Origin: Paracoccaceae bacterium | GTDB taxonomy: Bacteria; Pseudomonadota; Alphaproteobacteria; Rhodobacterales; Rhodobacteraceae | Direction: 5' to 3' | Length of the DNA stretch: 64,000 nucleotides | Assembly (NCBI GenBank): GCA_020832445.1 | Contig: JAFIEO010000024.1 | Span: 62,001 to 126,000 of the forward strand | In this document: positions 62,934 to 64,000 of the stretch, in pieces | Numbering within the stretch: position 1 is the first letter of the stretch | How the letters are laid out: each line of letters opens with the position of its first letter | The notes under the pieces: generated by a model | Database searches by the model: none | What the model saw: only the letters and a program-made list of their open reading frames with translations | Told to the model about the DNA's origin: nothing | Translations under genes and position numbers: made by a program

Positions 62934-64000
62934 TCAGCAAGATGAAGCCAGCATGTCGTTCAGGCGCAATTCTGCAATGCGTTCGACCTGCTGGCAGGCG
63001 GTTGCAAATTCGGTCGCAGTGTCATGCTGAATGCGTGTCTGGAACGCCGCAAGGATTGACGCCTTGGTATTGTCACGCACGGCGATGATGAAGGGAAAGC
63101 CGTGTTTTTCGACATAGGCGGTGTTCAGGTTCTGGAATGTTGCGCGTTCTTCGTCTGTCAGGGCGTCAAGCCCCGCGCTGGCTTGTTCGGTCGTAGACTC
63201 TGGCGTCAGGCGTTTGGCTGCGGCCAGTTTTCCCGCAAGGTCGGGATGGGCGCGCAGGACCTGTAGGCGTTCATCCTTGCCGGCCGCGCGGAAGGCGCGC
63301 GCGAAGGCATTGGCAAGCCCTGTCGCACTGTCATGCGCAGGCCCCAGTTCCAGCGCATGTGCACGTTCTGCAACCCAAGGCGAGTGTTCATAGATACCGC
63401 CAAAACGCGCCACGAAACCTGCGCGATCCAGTGTGCTGGGGCGGGTGCGGCGTTGGTGGGGGTGGATTGTGGCCCAGTGCTGCGCAATATCCATGCGTCG
63501 CGCGAACCACACGCCTTCATGTGCCTGCACATGGTCCAGAAAACGCATCAACCCCGCAATCTTGCCCGGCCGCCCGATCAGGCGGCAATGCAGCCCGATG
63601 GACAGCATTTTGGGCGCGCCTGCGTCCCCTTCGGCATAAAGCACATCGAAGGCATCTTTCAGATAGGATTCAAAATCGCTGCCTGTGACCCAGCCCGGTG
63701 CGGTTGCAAAGCGCATGTCATTGGCTTCCAGCGTGTAGGGCAGGATAAGCTGGTCGCGGTCGCCGAATTCCATCCAGTGCGGCAGATCATCATCATAGGT
63801 GTCTGAAATCCAGTCAAACTGGCCCAACTCCGCTGCCAGCCGCACGGTATTGACCGAACAGCGCCCCGTATACCAGCCGCGCGGGGGCGTGCCCACAGTT
63901 TCGGTGTGCAGGCGAATGGCGTCGTGGATGGCGGCGCGTTCCTGATCCTCGGACATGTCACGGTGCTCGACCCATTTCAGGCCATGGCTGGCAATTTCCC
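62934..64000 (-). CDS. Allantoinase PuuE-like / OHCU decarboxylase UraD fusion (5' part outside window)
   Basis: N-terminal EIASHGLKWVEHRDMSEDQERAAI...RGWYTGRCSVNTVRL (PuuE-like), C-terminal LRAHPDLAGKLAAAKRLTPESTTEQASAGLD (UraD-like); frame continues past window end. Confidence 0.9.
   Translation of the reverse strand, partial: EIASHGLKWVEHRDMSEDQERAAIHDAIRLHTETVGTPPRGWYTGRCSVNTVRLAAELGQFDWISDTYDDDLPHWMEFGDRDQLILPYTLEANDMRFATAPGWVTGSDFESYLKDAFDVLYAEGDAGAPKMLSIGLHCRLIGRPGKIAGLMRFLDHVQAHEGVWFARRMDIAQHWATIHPHQRRTRPSTLDRAGFVARFGGIYEHSPWVAERAHALELGPAHDSATGLANAFARAFRAAGKDERLQVLRAHPDLAGKLAAAKRLTPESTTEQASAGLDALTDEERATFQNLNTAYVEKHGFPFIIAVRDNTKASILAAFQTRIQHDTATEFATACQQVERIAELRLNDMLASSC

Overview
High-GC chromosomal window from an alphaproteobacterium. 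Rhodobacteraceae is inferred from gene content, gene order and the tmRNA type; no database search was run. It is mostly core or conserved metabolism, with no phage, transposon, CRISPR or rRNA seen. Main blocks in order: DUF4169/RHH pair; fumC; sspB; a circularly permuted two-piece tmRNA (tag ANDNRAPVAVAA); MarR regulator divergent from pxpB-pxpC-pxpA; first part of the dcw cluster (mraZ-rsmH-ftsL-ftsI-murE-murF-mraY), convergent with a block holding an amidoligase, a membrane-anchored gamma-glutamylcyclotransferase, RarD and murD; acetate module (acs, adk, DUF4212, Na+/solute symporter, CBS/DUF294 protein, response regulator, degenerate kinase fused to a DnaQ-type exonuclease); etfA/etfB; PduO-type adenosyltransferase; SDR; LuxO/NtrC-like regulator plus Hpt; prpE; maeB; nucleoside salvage (cdd, deoB, add, upp); ilvC with two Lrp genes; pyrD; MATE; two PaaI thioesterases; two MerR genes; a beta-oxidation cluster; Hint protein; acyl-CoA synthetase; allA and a puuE-uraD fusion. 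The strongest items beyond routine annotation are: (i) a 220-bp intergenic element present twice (2136-2355, 29611-29830), alignable without gaps and containing a perfect hairpin; (ii) a short recurrent motif, TTCATCTTGCCAAAAATACTC, near gene ends; (iii) the dcw leader with a terminator just before mraZ; (iv) the amidoligase/GGCT pair next to peptidoglycan genes; (v) a degenerate kinase-exonuclease fusion in the acetate module; (vi) a bEBP-like regulator lacking GAFTGA. All homology calls are by eye.
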